This document shows, piece by piece, positions 23,538-30,628 of a stretch of 35,873 nucleotides of DNA. The notes beneath the pieces were generated by a model. That model saw only the letters and a list, made by a program, of their open reading frames with translations, was not told the origin of the DNA and searched no databases. Numbering within the stretch: the first letter of the stretch is position 1; each line of letters starts with the position of its first letter. Source of the stretch: a virus; IMG/VR virus record IMGVR_UViG_3300043429_000072, positions 1 through 35,873 of that record; one strand, given 5' to 3'. Position numbers and translations under genes: made by a program.

Positions 23538-25397
23538 TTAAACTCCTAGCATAAACGGATGCATCGCTGGGTCACCAGCAGCACCTTGAAGATTTGGTGT
23601 CGGTTCAATCCAGAATGAATCATAGTAAATAAAAATTCTAGCGGTACTTGAGTCGAACCAAGCATCGCCATTTACAAGAGTTCCGGTTGGTGGGGTTGCT
23701 CCAGTATAGAATCTTCCCGGCTCACCCTGGGGTCCAGTCGGGCCGGTTGCCCCAGTTGGACCAATCTCACCCTGGGGACCCTGAAGACCCGCAACATTCG
23801 GACTAGGCTCCACCCAGAACCCATCGAAGAAAACATACTGACGGCTATTGGTTGAATTAAACCAAGCATCACCTTCAGTAGCACCGGTTGGAGCAGTTGC
23901 TGATACTGTATACTTACCCGCTGGCCCCATTGGGCCGGTTGGTCCAGCTGCACCAGCCGGAGGTGTTCCCGGCTCGTACAGATTAGTAGTGCTATTCCAG
24001 ATTAATACCTGACCATTTGATGGAGCAGTAGATGCAACATTGTGAAGCTCCTGTATTTCATAGCCGTTTTGAACCTTGACATATGCTTTGCCGTTATTCT
24101 GCTGAGAACGAATAAGCACACCAAGGTATACGCTATGGGCTGGCTTTGCTGGCGGAGCACCGTAAACAACACCACCAGGAGTTTCGCTTAGCCAAATTGA
24201 CTGGCCAGCAGTTACTCCATTAGTATTAATGCCCTCAAGCATACCCTCAGTAATTACCCAGCCAAAAGCATCGGGTGCTAGGTCTTGCTTTAGACGGCCG
24301 ATTGTTTTTGAGGATGTGGCCTCTACTGATGCACTTGCCAAAGCAAGTCGTGGCGTATCACCACTGTTGTCAGCACCAGCAATATAAACAACCTGACCCT
24401 TATACATGGTTGAGGTTGTTTGGTTCTTTGCGTAGACCTCTACGTTTGGTGCAAAGTTGTCAATCCAGGTTGTGTTGTAGTCTGTGCCATCAATCTTGGA
24501 TAGAATCTGTCCAGCAGTTCCACCAGCAGCCACACCAGGCCCTGTAGCGCCCGTAGCGCCTGTTGCACCAGCCGGACCCTGAAGTCCTTGTGGGCCAACA
24601 ATTTGCCCAGCGGAGTACCATCCTGTGGTTGCCCAGACCCAAATATCGCCATCTGAGTCAACTATATAAGCATCATTTACTTCATTACCAGTTGCTGGTA
24701 AATCTGCTGGGGTTGGCACAGAACCAATAAGTGTAATAGAAACACCCTGTGGGCCCATTGGTCCGGTTGCGCCTTCAAGCGATGCAACCCATTCTTCCTG
24801 GGTTCCAGCGAAGCCCTCCAACTGCGCTACTTGATAAGCCGATAAACCGGTATAGCCCTGAGGCCCTTGCTCACCCTGGGGGCCAGTATTGCCCTGAGGT
24901 CCCTGAATACCTTGAATACCCTGCAGGCCTTGTTCGCCCTGCGGCCCAGGCTCGCCTTGAATACCCTGGATGCCCTGGTCACCCTGGTCACCCTTTAGTC
25001 CCTGAATACCTTGCTCGCCCTGGATTCCTTGCGGCCCAGCGTCACCCTGAATGCCCTGAGGACCCTCTGGGCCCATTGGTCCCTCTGGACCTATCGGCCC
25101 TTCTGGCCCCTGAATGCCCTGCTCTCCTTGGATACCCTGAATACCTTGGTCACCTTGTGGACCTTGGATTCCCTGTAAACCCTGTTCTCCTTGTGGGCCT
25201 TGCTCTCCTTGCGGCCCCTGAGCACCATCAGCACCAGCTGGACCCTGTGGTCCCTCTGGCCCCTGAGGGCCTTGAGCGCCATCTCCGCCAGCTCCTCCAC
25301 CGCCACGCTTCTTATCAAGCTTCTTGATTTCAAGTTCAACCTTATCTCCCCAGTCAGCAGACTGGCGAGGAAGGTTGTGGTCTGGGAAAATAATCAT
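23538..25397 (-). CDS. Long collagen-like fibre protein
   Basis: The 619-residue protein starts with a charged N-terminal segment (about 1-36, [18 protein letters not shown]), followed by about 49 Gly-X-Y triplets (residues about 38-184) rich in GPQG, GIQG and GEQG. Then come a [20 protein letters not shown] linker, a beta domain, and two copies of a GDAWF...FW.EP.PN module near the C-terminus with collagen-like linkers between. It ends [11 protein letters not shown]. It should be a long trimeric stalk. The start is ATG 25397 with a weak AGGA site. Confidence 0.82.
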   Translation of the reverse strand: MIIFPDHNLPRQSADWGDKVELEIKKLDKKRGGGGAGGDGAQGPQGPEGPQGPAGADGAQGPQGEQGPQGEQGLQGIQGPQGDQGIQGIQGEQGIQGPEGPIGPEGPMGPEGPQGIQGDAGPQGIQGEQGIQGLKGDQGDQGIQGIQGEPGPQGEQGLQGIQGIQGPQGNTGPQGEQGPQGYTGLSAYQVAQLEGFAGTQEEWVASLEGATGPMGPQGVSITLIGSVPTPADLPATGNEVNDAYIVDSDGDIWVWATTGWYSAGQIVGPQGLQGPAGATGATGATGPGVAAGGTAGQILSKIDGTDYNTTWIDNFAPNVEVYAKNQTTSTMYKGQVVYIAGADNSGDTPRLALASASVEATSSKTIGRLKQDLAPDAFGWVITEGMLEGINTNGVTAGQSIWLSETPGGVVYGAPPAKPAHSVYLGVLIRSQQNNGKAYVKVQNGYEIQELHNVASTAPSNGQVLIWNSTTNLYEPGTPPAGAAGPTGPMGPAGKYTVSATAPTGATEGDAWFNSTNSRQYVFFDGFWVEPSPNVAGLQGPQGEIGPTGATGPTGPQGEPGRFYTGATPPTGTLVNGDAWFDSSTARIFIYYDSFWIEPTPNLQGAAGDPAMHPFMLGV

Positions 25398-25431
25398 TGT
25401 CCTACTATTCTATCTTACTTTACCCACAATA

Positions 25432-25471
25432 AGCGAAAACCCCCGGAGCAAACCAAGAGCTCAACGGGGGT
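25432..25471 (-). terminator. Intrinsic terminator after nrdH
   Basis: On the minus strand the repeat ACCCCCG/CGGGGGT (25439-25445 with 25465-25471), with an inner GAGC/GCTC, is followed by TTTTCGCTTATT. It ends the NrdH transcript 35 bases after its stop. The long fibre gene then begins 35 bases past the terminator. Confidence 0.85.
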
Positions 25472-25476
25472 CTTCT

Positions 25477-25497
25477 TGCGACAAGGAGGAAGTCGCA
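25477..25497 (-). ncRNA. Stem-loop exposing CCUCC, possible 3' UTR regulatory RNA
   Basis: Between the nrdH stop and its terminator the minus-strand transcript can form a perfect 6-base stem UGCGAC/GUCGCA with the 9-base loop UUCCUCCUU. The loop is complementary to Shine-Dalgarno sequences (GGAGG). Together with the following terminator hairpin this is the layout of Gram-positive small RNAs that pair through C-rich loops. Only the structure is seen; the RNA is hypothetical. Confidence 0.4.
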
Positions 25498-25505
25498 TTT
25501 CTATT

Positions 25506-25727
25506 TTATTTTGCTAGACTCATAATCATGTCTGGTCGGAAACCGCTCCAGTGTCTGTCTCCAGCAATCACAACTGGCGCTGACTGATAGCCAAGCGCTT
25601 TAACCTTTTCGTGTGCTATCTCATCTTCCGATAACATTACTTCTGAAAATTCATAACCCTCCCTCGCCAAAAGCTTCTTGGTCTGAATGCATTGCACACA
25701 AGCGGGCAGGCTATAAACTGTAATCAT
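25506..25727 (-). CDS. nrdH: NrdH-type redoxin (glutaredoxin-like)
   Basis: The ATG at 25727 behind GAAGGATTACTTT gives 73 residues; a longer frame upstream crosses a terminator and is not used. CVQC at 10-13 is the redox site, SAPVV (49-53) holds the cis-Pro, and HWSGFRPD (59-66) is the NrdH end motif. NrdH passes electrons from thioredoxin reductase to class Ib ribonucleotide reductase, helping make deoxynucleotides. It stands alone between the secreted peptidase and the fibre genes, with its own promoter and terminator, away from any reductase gene in this window. Confidence 0.92.
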   Translation of the reverse strand: MITVYSLPACVQCIQTKKLLAREGYEFSEVMLSEDEIAHEKVKALGYQSAPVVIAGDRHWSGFRPDMIMSLAK

Positions 25728-25766
25728 AAAGTAATCCTTCAAGGTTTCATATTGAGTTGGAGGACC

Positions 25767-25775
25767 ATTATAGCA
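25767..25775 (-). promoter_or_regulatory. Extended -10 promoter for nrdH
   Basis: The minus strand reads TGCTATAAT, a perfect extended -10 element. The region 17 bases upstream has only a weak -35 (TTTTCT), formed by the T tract of the preceding terminator. The transcript would start about 33 bases before the nrdH ATG. Its place directly after a terminator supports it. Confidence 0.6.
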
Positions 25776-25782
25776 TTGTGCA

Positions 25783-25832
25783 GAAAAAGAGAAAACCGGA
25801 AGCCCCTCTGATTTCTCAGACAAACTTCCGGT
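25783..25832 (-). terminator. Intrinsic terminator after the NlpC/P60 gene
   Basis: The minus strand forms ACCGGAAG/CTTCCGGT (25795-25802 with 25825-25832) with an inner TCTGA/TCAGA helix and then TTTTCTCTTTTTC. It lies 17 bases beyond the stop of the secreted peptidase, and the NrdH promoter follows at once. Confidence 0.85.
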
Positions 25833-25848
25833 TGGTATTTCTATTATA

Positions 25849-26376
25849 CTACACGGTATCCACAACATGCCTGTAAGACACGACACTGTATTTACCTGCA
25901 AATTGTTTTACAGATTCAATGATAGTTCGATGGCCCTTCTTGGGGGCATGAATCATCTTGCCATCTCCGACATAAACCCCAACGTGATACGCAGAGTTAT
26001 ATCCTTTGTATTTAAAGACAACTAAGTCTCCAAGCTTTGGGTTCTTAGTTGCAACCCCAGCCTTTGCTTGCTTAGATGCTCGGTGCTCAAGTTCAACACC
26101 AACTTGTTCGTAGAACCACATTGTCAATCCTGAACAATCCCATCCCGCAGGAGTGGCGCCCGAGAATACATACCAGGTTTTATTAACGTGTTTCTTTAAT
26201 TGCTTTACTGCTTGTTTTACTGCTACGGTATTTTCAAATAAGACCTGCGTATTTTTAATTAGCATAGCCTTTTCAGGAATTACCTCTTGTGTCTCAATCA
26301 TTTGCGCCGACACTGGTGTCGAACTAAATGTAATAGCAAGGGTAATTAATCCCGTTGCAATGAGCCTCTTTACCAT
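25849..26376 (-). CDS. Secreted NlpC/P60 peptidoglycan hydrolase
   Basis: The ATG at 26376 with AGGTGG eight bases upstream gives 175 residues; a GTG three codons earlier is less likely. Residues 1-24 are a Sec-type signal peptide: MVKR, a hydrophobic core LIATGLITLAI, then PVSA before the cut. The mature part is an NlpC/P60 domain with C81 in GWDCSG, H131 in AYHVGVYVG and H143 in MIHAPKKG as the catalytic set. Such enzymes cut D-Glu/diaminopimelate-type bonds in peptidoglycan. It has its own promoter and terminator. A secreted lysin, an envelope-modifying protein or a superinfection factor are all possible. Confidence 0.9.
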   Translation of the reverse strand: MVKRLIATGLITLAITFSSTPVSAQMIETQEVIPEKAMLIKNTQVLFENTVAVKQAVKQLKKHVNKTWYVFSGATPAGWDCSGLTMWFYEQVGVELEHRASKQAKAGVATKNPKLGDLVVFKYKGYNSAYHVGVYVGDGKMIHAPKKGHRTIIESVKQFAGKYSVVSYRHVVDTV

Positions 26377-26443
26377 GGCGACCACCTTTCACTTTAGTTT
26401 AGTTTTGGTCGTTACTCTATTTGCCCTATTCAGTTGTCCAACT

Positions 26444-26452
26444 AGTATAGCA
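26444..26452 (-). promoter_or_regulatory. Extended -10 promoter for the NlpC/P60 gene
   Basis: The minus strand reads TGCTATACT, an extended -10 element, with no good -35 at 17 bases. The start would lie about 60 bases before the ATG. It is the only convincing -10 between the capsid terminator and this gene, and the repeat block at 26502-26578 lies just upstream of it. Confidence 0.5.
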
Positions 26453-26501
26453 CACTTTCCTGCAAAAGTACCATTCTGAGTGATACTTTTATAGCATGAG
26501 A

Positions 26502-26578
26502 TTCGTGCGTACGAACGAAAAGGGACAATTTGTGGAGGTTCTAAGGGACAATTTGTGGTTTTTTCGTGCGTACGAACG
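26502..26578. repeat. Palindrome and direct-repeat block, likely operator or cis-acting site
   Basis: Two identical 16-base copies of TTCGTGCGTACGAACG (26502-26517 and 26563-26578) flank two identical 16-base copies of AAGGGACAATTTGTGG (26520-26535 and 26543-26558). The outer repeat contains the perfect 5-base inverted pair TTCGT-N4-ACGAA; the inner contains ACAA-T-TTGT. The outer copies are 61 bases apart and the inner copies 23. The block lies between the capsid gene terminator and the promoter of the secreted peptidase gene. Binding by a regulator is the simplest reading. Confidence 0.75.
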
Positions 26579-26590
26579 GATTTCAGGGAA

Positions 26591-26623
26591 ATAAGAAAAC
26601 CCCCTCCGAAGAGGGGGCTTTCT
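26591..26623 (-). terminator. Strong intrinsic terminator after the major capsid gene
   Basis: The minus strand forms CCCCCTC-TTCG-GAGGGGG, a 7-base stem closed by a UUCG tetraloop, followed by TTTTCTTAT. It is 18 bases past the major capsid stop. The A/T runs on both sides could let it work in the other direction too. Confidence 0.92.
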
Positions 26624-26640
26624 TTTAATGCTTGGAGCTA

Positions 26641-27744
26641 TTATGCACCTGCACCAGTTGAAGCTACAGTACCAGCAGGTACTAGGAAGCCACCGGTTGC
26701 AATGTGACGAATACGCATCTCGAAGTCATCGTTGTCGAATGAGCCATCACGAGCAGGTACGTCTCCGCCACCTAGGAAGGTTCCACCGTTCATCTTGATG
26801 CGAAGCTCTGGAGTCTCGTAACCACGTAGGAAGCCAAGGGCAACTGATGGGTTTAGTGACTGTCCAGGAACTGGAATCAAGAACCAGTAAGCTGAAGCGC
26901 CTGAGTTAATCTTAGTAATCCAGTCGTTAACAACGATTTCAACCTGTGAACCAACTGGGTTACCAGAAATGGTCTTGGTTACAACGCCACCAACAGTAGT
27001 TGAAGTCTCAACTGACTGAGTTGCTAGAATCTTCTTAGCGGTTAGCTCTAGTGAGCGTGGGATAACAAGTGCAAAGCGTGATACAGGAGCAATTAGGTTG
27101 CCGTTGTATGACTGCTTGTTAGCGAACTCGATTGCCTTCTCTAGGTTCTCTAGAGTTAGAGCCAAGTTGCCTGATAGCAAGTTGCCGTTACCAGATGAGA
27201 AGTTAGTAGCGTTTAGACCTGAGCCAGAAACTAGCTGCTTGGTAACTTCTTCGTCTTCCTTACCGGCTGCCTTCTGAGCAAGTTCGATAGGTAGACGCTC
27301 TAGCAATGAGATGTTTCCATCGTTTACGATAGACTCCCATGAGAAACGGATGCGCTGACCCGACTTCTTAACTGCTAGGCTCTTCTCAGTAACTGAGAAC
27401 CAGCCAGCGGTTGGGTACTCATCGTACTCGCCAACGGTAGGAAGTGAACCTTCACGGAAGGTGTCTCCTGCGTTGTCCTTGCCGTCATCTTCGTAACGTA
27501 GGTTTAGGAACTGCTGTGGGCGGAAGTCATCCATAACCATCTTGGTTGCGAACTTGTCCCATACCTTTGGCTGTACTGCATAGTTCTCAAGAAGAATCTT
27601 GTTTACAGTAGGAGCCAACTGTACTGGAAGGTCTGATGTAGAGATACCTTCCTGTAGCTTTAGCTTATCCTGACGGTCACCACGAAGGGCACCCTCAAGA
27701 ACTTTTGCTGCCTCAATGTGGCGTGAAGTAATGTTTTCAGTCAT
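26641..27744 (-). CDS. Major capsid protein (HK97 fold)
   Basis: The 367-residue protein follows the protease/scaffold and decoration genes and precedes a strong terminator. FREGSLPTVGEYDEYP and WFSVTEKSLAVKKSGQRIRF in the N-terminal half, a central PVSRFALVIPRSLEL, and the C-terminal MRIRHIATGGFLVPAGTV are typical of HK97-fold capsid proteins of actinophages. The N-terminal 40 or so residues may be a delta domain cut by the phage protease. Codon use is strongly GC-leaning toward C and G in third positions relative to fibre genes, in line with high expression. Confidence 0.9.
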   Translation of the reverse strand: MTENITSRHIEAAKVLEGALRGDRQDKLKLQEGISTSDLPVQLAPTVNKILLENYAVQPKVWDKFATKMVMDDFRPQQFLNLRYEDDGKDNAGDTFREGSLPTVGEYDEYPTAGWFSVTEKSLAVKKSGQRIRFSWESIVNDGNISLLERLPIELAQKAAGKEDEEVTKQLVSGSGLNATNFSSGNGNLLSGNLALTLENLEKAIEFANKQSYNGNLIAPVSRFALVIPRSLELTAKKILATQSVETSTTVGGVVTKTISGNPVGSQVEIVVNDWITKINSGASAYWFLIPVPGQSLNPSVALGFLRGYETPELRIKMNGGTFLGGGDVPARDGSFDNDDFEMRIRHIATGGFLVPAGTVASTGAGA

Positions 27745-27756
27745 TTTCTATCTTCC

Positions 27757-28098
27757 TTACGCAGCCTGAGTTAGACGAACGTAGATATCGCCAGCTGAGG
27801 TGCCAGCCTTTGCGGTTACAGCGTGTCCGATGAACTTGTTACCTGAAGCGGTAACGTTCACAACACCAGCTGAAGTCAAGTATACTGCTGCGCCAACAGT
27901 CACTGCTACAGATGTGGTAAGCTTTGCAACGCCGTTGAACTTAAGAGTGGTGTAGTAGTTACCATCTTCGCCAGCTGCTGCATCTTTTTGCGCTAGGCCA
28001 ACAAGTGCACCAACCTGAACCAAGTCGCCTGATTTAACAGTGCTTGCTACAGGAAGGACAAGCTCATTGCCGTCTTTGTAAATCTCGTTAAGAGCCAT
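27757..28098 (-). CDS. DUF2190 head decoration protein
   Basis: The 113-residue protein lies between the scaffold and the capsid gene. PVASTVKSGDLVQVGALVGL near the start, with a C-terminal FIGHAVTAKAGTSAGDIYVR, matches the DUF2190 family of small beta-rich head decoration proteins. It would bind at capsid vertices or threefold sites and stabilise the shell. The start is ATG 28098 with AAAAGGAAAAG just upstream. Confidence 0.85.
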   Translation of the reverse strand: MALNEIYKDGNELVLPVASTVKSGDLVQVGALVGLAQKDAAAGEDGNYYTTLKFNGVAKLTTSVAVTVGAAVYLTSAGVVNVTASGNKFIGHAVTAKAGTSAGDIYVRLTQAA

Positions 28099-28114
28099 TT
28101 ACTTTTCCTTTTCT

Positions 28115-28546
28115 TTACTTGTTGCCAGCGATGCGACCAACGATAGCGTTGAAGTCATCAATAGCAGTTGTGGTTGAGGCTTCGCTGATGACACCAGTGG
28201 TCTCTACAGCAACAGCCTTTGAAGCAGACTCAGAAACTGCTGATACGTATGACTTCTCGTCAGCAATTAGTTCGTCTACAGTCTTTGTGTTAGTCTCTGA
28301 CTTCATCGCTTCAGCAACACGCTTTAGTGAGATAGTCGGTAGACCTGATTCGTTAAACTTTTCAGCTACTTCTACAGGGTCCAATGCTTCAACTTCTTCT
28401 GCTGCCTCTTCGGTAGCCTCTTCAGTCTCAGCAGGAGTTGCAGACTCTACAAGAAACTTTACAGATTCCTCTAGGGTGCCGAAAGCAACAGTGAAAGATT
28501 CTTTTAGTTCTGCAACAGCAGCGTCTAGCTCTTCCTTAGTTAGCAT
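28115..28546 (-). CDS. Nested in-frame scaffold protein (internal start in the protease gene)
   Basis: An ATG at 28546, codon 184 of the protease gene, has GGAAGG (28554-28559) placed 7 bases upstream. Starting here gives a 143-residue, acidic, helical protein (KEELDAAVAELKESF; EEATEEAAEEVEAL) with the look of a phage scaffold. Lambda makes its scaffold Nu3 this way inside gene C. Both products would share the C-terminal half. Confidence 0.65.
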   Translation of the reverse strand: MLTKEELDAAVAELKESFTVAFGTLEESVKFLVESATPAETEEATEEAAEEVEALDPVEVAEKFNESGLPTISLKRVAEAMKSETNTKTVDELIADEKSYVSAVSESASKAVAVETTGVISEASTTTAIDDFNAIVGRIAGNK

Positions 28547-29095
28547 TTCATTTCCTTCCGATACAGACTCCGACAGCACAGTTGCCTCATCGTCTTTTCT
28601 TGAGTAGCTTTCAAGAAGCGACAAGAATTTGCCACCCGCTCCGGCTACAGTTACAACATCTACACTTGTCATAGGGTCATGCACAAGTGATTCGATGATA
28701 GGACCCTGGCGGCCCTCTGCCTCACCAACACGGGATTCACCCAATGCTCGGATTGACAAACCTACGTCTCCAGCCATCTCTTTGATGATAGGAGCAAAGT
28801 GTGAGTAAAATTCTACTTCGGCTGTTAGGCCGGTGCCATCGAACTTGGCATCTGAAACCAACTTACCAGCAAGCTGGTTAACGTCACGCTCTGGGCGGTC
28901 GTTTTCTTCGTGGATTGATGGGTGGTTCATAAATACTTTGGTGCCCTTCTTGAACACCTTTGGGCCGTACTCAGCCAACATTTCTGCTGGGTAGTAACCA
29001 GATGAACCCCAACCAGATTCGATAACTTTAACTTGCCACTTCTTGCCAGTGCTGGTCGCACTGAAGGCAATTGATTCGTTTAACGAAACGCTCAT
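28115..29095 (-). CDS. Capsid maturation protease with scaffold domain
   Basis: The 326-residue protein has a protease half (about 1-165) with FMNHPS (H58), VGLSIRALGES (S114) and a conserved VHDPMTSVDVV near 138, in the order His, Ser, Asp/other typical of HK97-type prohead proteases. The C-terminal half (about 184-326) is acidic and helical and acts as a scaffold. It should cut the capsid protein N-terminus and itself in the prohead. It lies between portal and decoration genes; an internal start gives the scaffold alone. Confidence 0.88.
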   Translation of the reverse strand: MSVSLNESIAFSATSTGKKWQVKVIESGWGSSGYYPAEMLAEYGPKVFKKGTKVFMNHPSIHEENDRPERDVNQLAGKLVSDAKFDGTGLTAEVEFYSHFAPIIKEMAGDVGLSIRALGESRVGEAEGRQGPIIESLVHDPMTSVDVVTVAGAGGKFLSLLESYSRKDDEATVLSESVSEGNEMLTKEELDAAVAELKESFTVAFGTLEESVKFLVESATPAETEEATEEAAEEVEALDPVEVAEKFNESGLPTISLKRVAEAMKSETNTKTVDELIADEKSYVSAVSESASKAVAVETTGVISEASTTTAIDDFNAIVGRIAGNK

Positions 29096-29127
29096 AAATT
29101 CTCCAATAAGTTATCTTGCTAAATATT

Positions 29128-29138
29128 ATTATACCACA
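29128..29138 (-). promoter_or_regulatory. Extended -10 promoter before the protease gene
   Basis: The minus strand reads TGTGGTATAAT, identical to the element before the portal gene. The start would be about 26 bases before the protease ATG at 29095. The -35 region overlaps the end of the portal gene and is weak. It may give extra head-gene transcripts. Confidence 0.5.
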
Positions 29139-29144
29139 AATGTA

Positions 29145-30575
29145 TTACGCAACAGGTGCGTTATCAGCAGCTCGCTGGTCATTTGCATTATCCTGCATTG
29201 AACCGACAGCACCCGAGTTGCCCTGCGATGGAATTGCAGAACCGCTGTTTGCAGTATCGCTAGAACCTGTGCCATCATCAGGTGGTAGTAAGTGCAAACG
29301 AGGAACGTCTAGAACCTCGATAATTGCTGCACGATACTCATCCTGGTGGATTGCCTTTGACTCAAATGCAAGAGCAAGAGCCTGAGTCAAACGCTGTGAT
29401 GGCTCGGTCTCAATCTTCGGCCAGTTAACCTCAAGGGCATCAGCCTTTGCGCCAAGGAAAGCAAGAACACGCTTGTAGAACAAAGTCCAAACCTGCTGGC
29501 GTGCTTCCATTGCCTTAACGGTTGGAACATCCAAGGTCTGTGCGGTTCCGTAAGCACCAGAAGTTCCTGGGTCAGATAGCAAGGCTACAACTGAAACCTC
29601 AAGTGCTGATGCAACCATTGAACCAAGTGGGCGGCCATCGGTTAGGTTGATGTTGTTTCCACGAGGCATGGCATTTAGGTCCATGTCAGCACCGGTCACT
29701 GCAACAGAACCGGCAGTCTTTGGGCTTGCAATTTGTGCAGCGGCATTTACTGCACCAGTCTTAGTCTTTGACTTTAGCTGCCAAGCAAACATGCTTAGCG
29801 CCTTTAGCATACGAGAGCCATCCTTTAGGTACTCGTTGTATGCGTGTGCCCATGGCAAAGCTGGGAATGCGTCTGGTACTCCAAGAACCTGACCAGCTCG
29901 GCGGTTCACAATGAAAGGGAACATGCGGAAGTTTACATCAACAGGCTTACCCTGGATTGTTGGAACATAGCGACCACTCTCTGGAGTGTAAGTGTCAACC
30001 GGGTACCAAACTTCTTTGATAGTTTCTTTTGCTGCACCAGATGCAAGTTCCTGGACTTTGCTGGTCCAAGTACGGCGGATGTAGCGAATACGCTCTGCAT
30101 CATCTGGGTCAGTTACGATTGCAGTAATCTCAGCAAATGGGATACGCTGAAACTGCTTGGTTGAAACATTTGCAAGTAGGAAGAACTGGCCATCGGTGAA
30201 GTTGGCACGTTCGTTTACAGTCTGAGCATCAGGTGAGAATAGAACTTCCTGGTTGCGTGGGTCCTGAATGTATTTCTGAATACGAGGAGGCTGGTCTGAG
30301 AATGAAACTCCACGACCGAAAATGTAAGAAGTGCGAAGGCCGCATCCACGCTTTAGTAGCGGGTTACCTTCGGTGTGCTCACGAATACGCTTAGCAGCAT
30401 CCTTGAGTTCATTTAGGGTAAAACCATCTCCGGTGCCAGATGCGTTAGCGGTATTCCAGCCAGCATCATCAAAGGCAAGAACAGCCTGAGCCATTGAGGA
30501 GTAAGATTCTCGCAGCAACTCATTCTCTGCAATCATCGCTTGCAAATTCTCAGTCAAAAGCTCTGGTTTCTCCAT
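29145..30575 (-). CDS. Portal protein
   Basis: The 476-residue protein lies between large terminase and the protease, the fixed place of the portal. It has RTSYIFGRGVSFSD near residue 80, then a YRAAIIEVLDVPRLHLLPPD stretch near the C-terminus and an acidic, Ser/Asn-rich disordered end. These features fit the SPP1/HK97-like portal family of actinophages. Twelve copies should form the ring for DNA entry and exit. The ATG 30575 has AAGGAC upstream. Confidence 0.88.
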   Translation of the reverse strand: MEKPELLTENLQAMIAENELLRESYSSMAQAVLAFDDAGWNTANASGTGDGFTLNELKDAAKRIREHTEGNPLLKRGCGLRTSYIFGRGVSFSDQPPRIQKYIQDPRNQEVLFSPDAQTVNERANFTDGQFFLLANVSTKQFQRIPFAEITAIVTDPDDAERIRYIRRTWTSKVQELASGAAKETIKEVWYPVDTYTPESGRYVPTIQGKPVDVNFRMFPFIVNRRAGQVLGVPDAFPALPWAHAYNEYLKDGSRMLKALSMFAWQLKSKTKTGAVNAAAQIASPKTAGSVAVTGADMDLNAMPRGNNINLTDGRPLGSMVASALEVSVVALLSDPGTSGAYGTAQTLDVPTVKAMEARQQVWTLFYKRVLAFLGAKADALEVNWPKIETEPSQRLTQALALAFESKAIHQDEYRAAIIEVLDVPRLHLLPPDDGTGSSDTANSGSAIPSQGNSGAVGSMQDNANDQRAADNAPVA

Positions 30576-30604
30576 GAAAAGTCCTTAAAGTAAGTATAAA
30601 GTTA

Positions 30605-30615
30605 ATTATACCACA
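30605..30615 (-). promoter_or_regulatory. Extended -10 promoter before the portal gene
   Basis: The minus strand reads TGTGGTATAAT, a TG-N-TATAAT extended -10 box, in the 53-base gap after large terminase. The start would be about 23 bases before the portal ATG. The same 11 bases recur before the protease gene, so I take it as a phage promoter class. Confidence 0.55.
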
Positions 30616-30628
30616 GGGAAACTTAAAA

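Noticed and set aside
24844-25285. Repeated short DNA units that could look like a tandem repeat or CRISPR array
   Set aside because: The units are codons for Gly-X-Y triplets, in frame, with no constant repeat and spacer lengths.
24749-25327. 192-codon plus-strand frame opposite the collagen-like repeats
   Set aside because: It only mirrors the Gly-X-Y repeat of the minus-strand gene; the product is repetitive and starts without a ribosome site.
25843-25848. TATAAT just after the NlpC/P60 stop
   Set aside because: A transcript from here would run straight into the terminator at 25783-25832 with no gene; it is more likely part of the AT-rich 3' end.
25727-25901. Longer start for the NrdH frame, adding about 58 residues
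   Set aside because: The extra part crosses the terminator and promoter of the neighbouring units, and NrdH proteins normally begin right at the ITVYS strand.
26502-26578. Actinobacterial LexA/SOS box
   Set aside because: The half-sites are TTCGT-N4-ACGAA; the SOS box is CGAAC-N4-GTTCG, the opposite orientation.
26502-26578. Ends of an insertion sequence
   Set aside because: The repeats are only 77 bases apart in total, no transposase frame is present, and the copies are direct rather than inverted end repeats.
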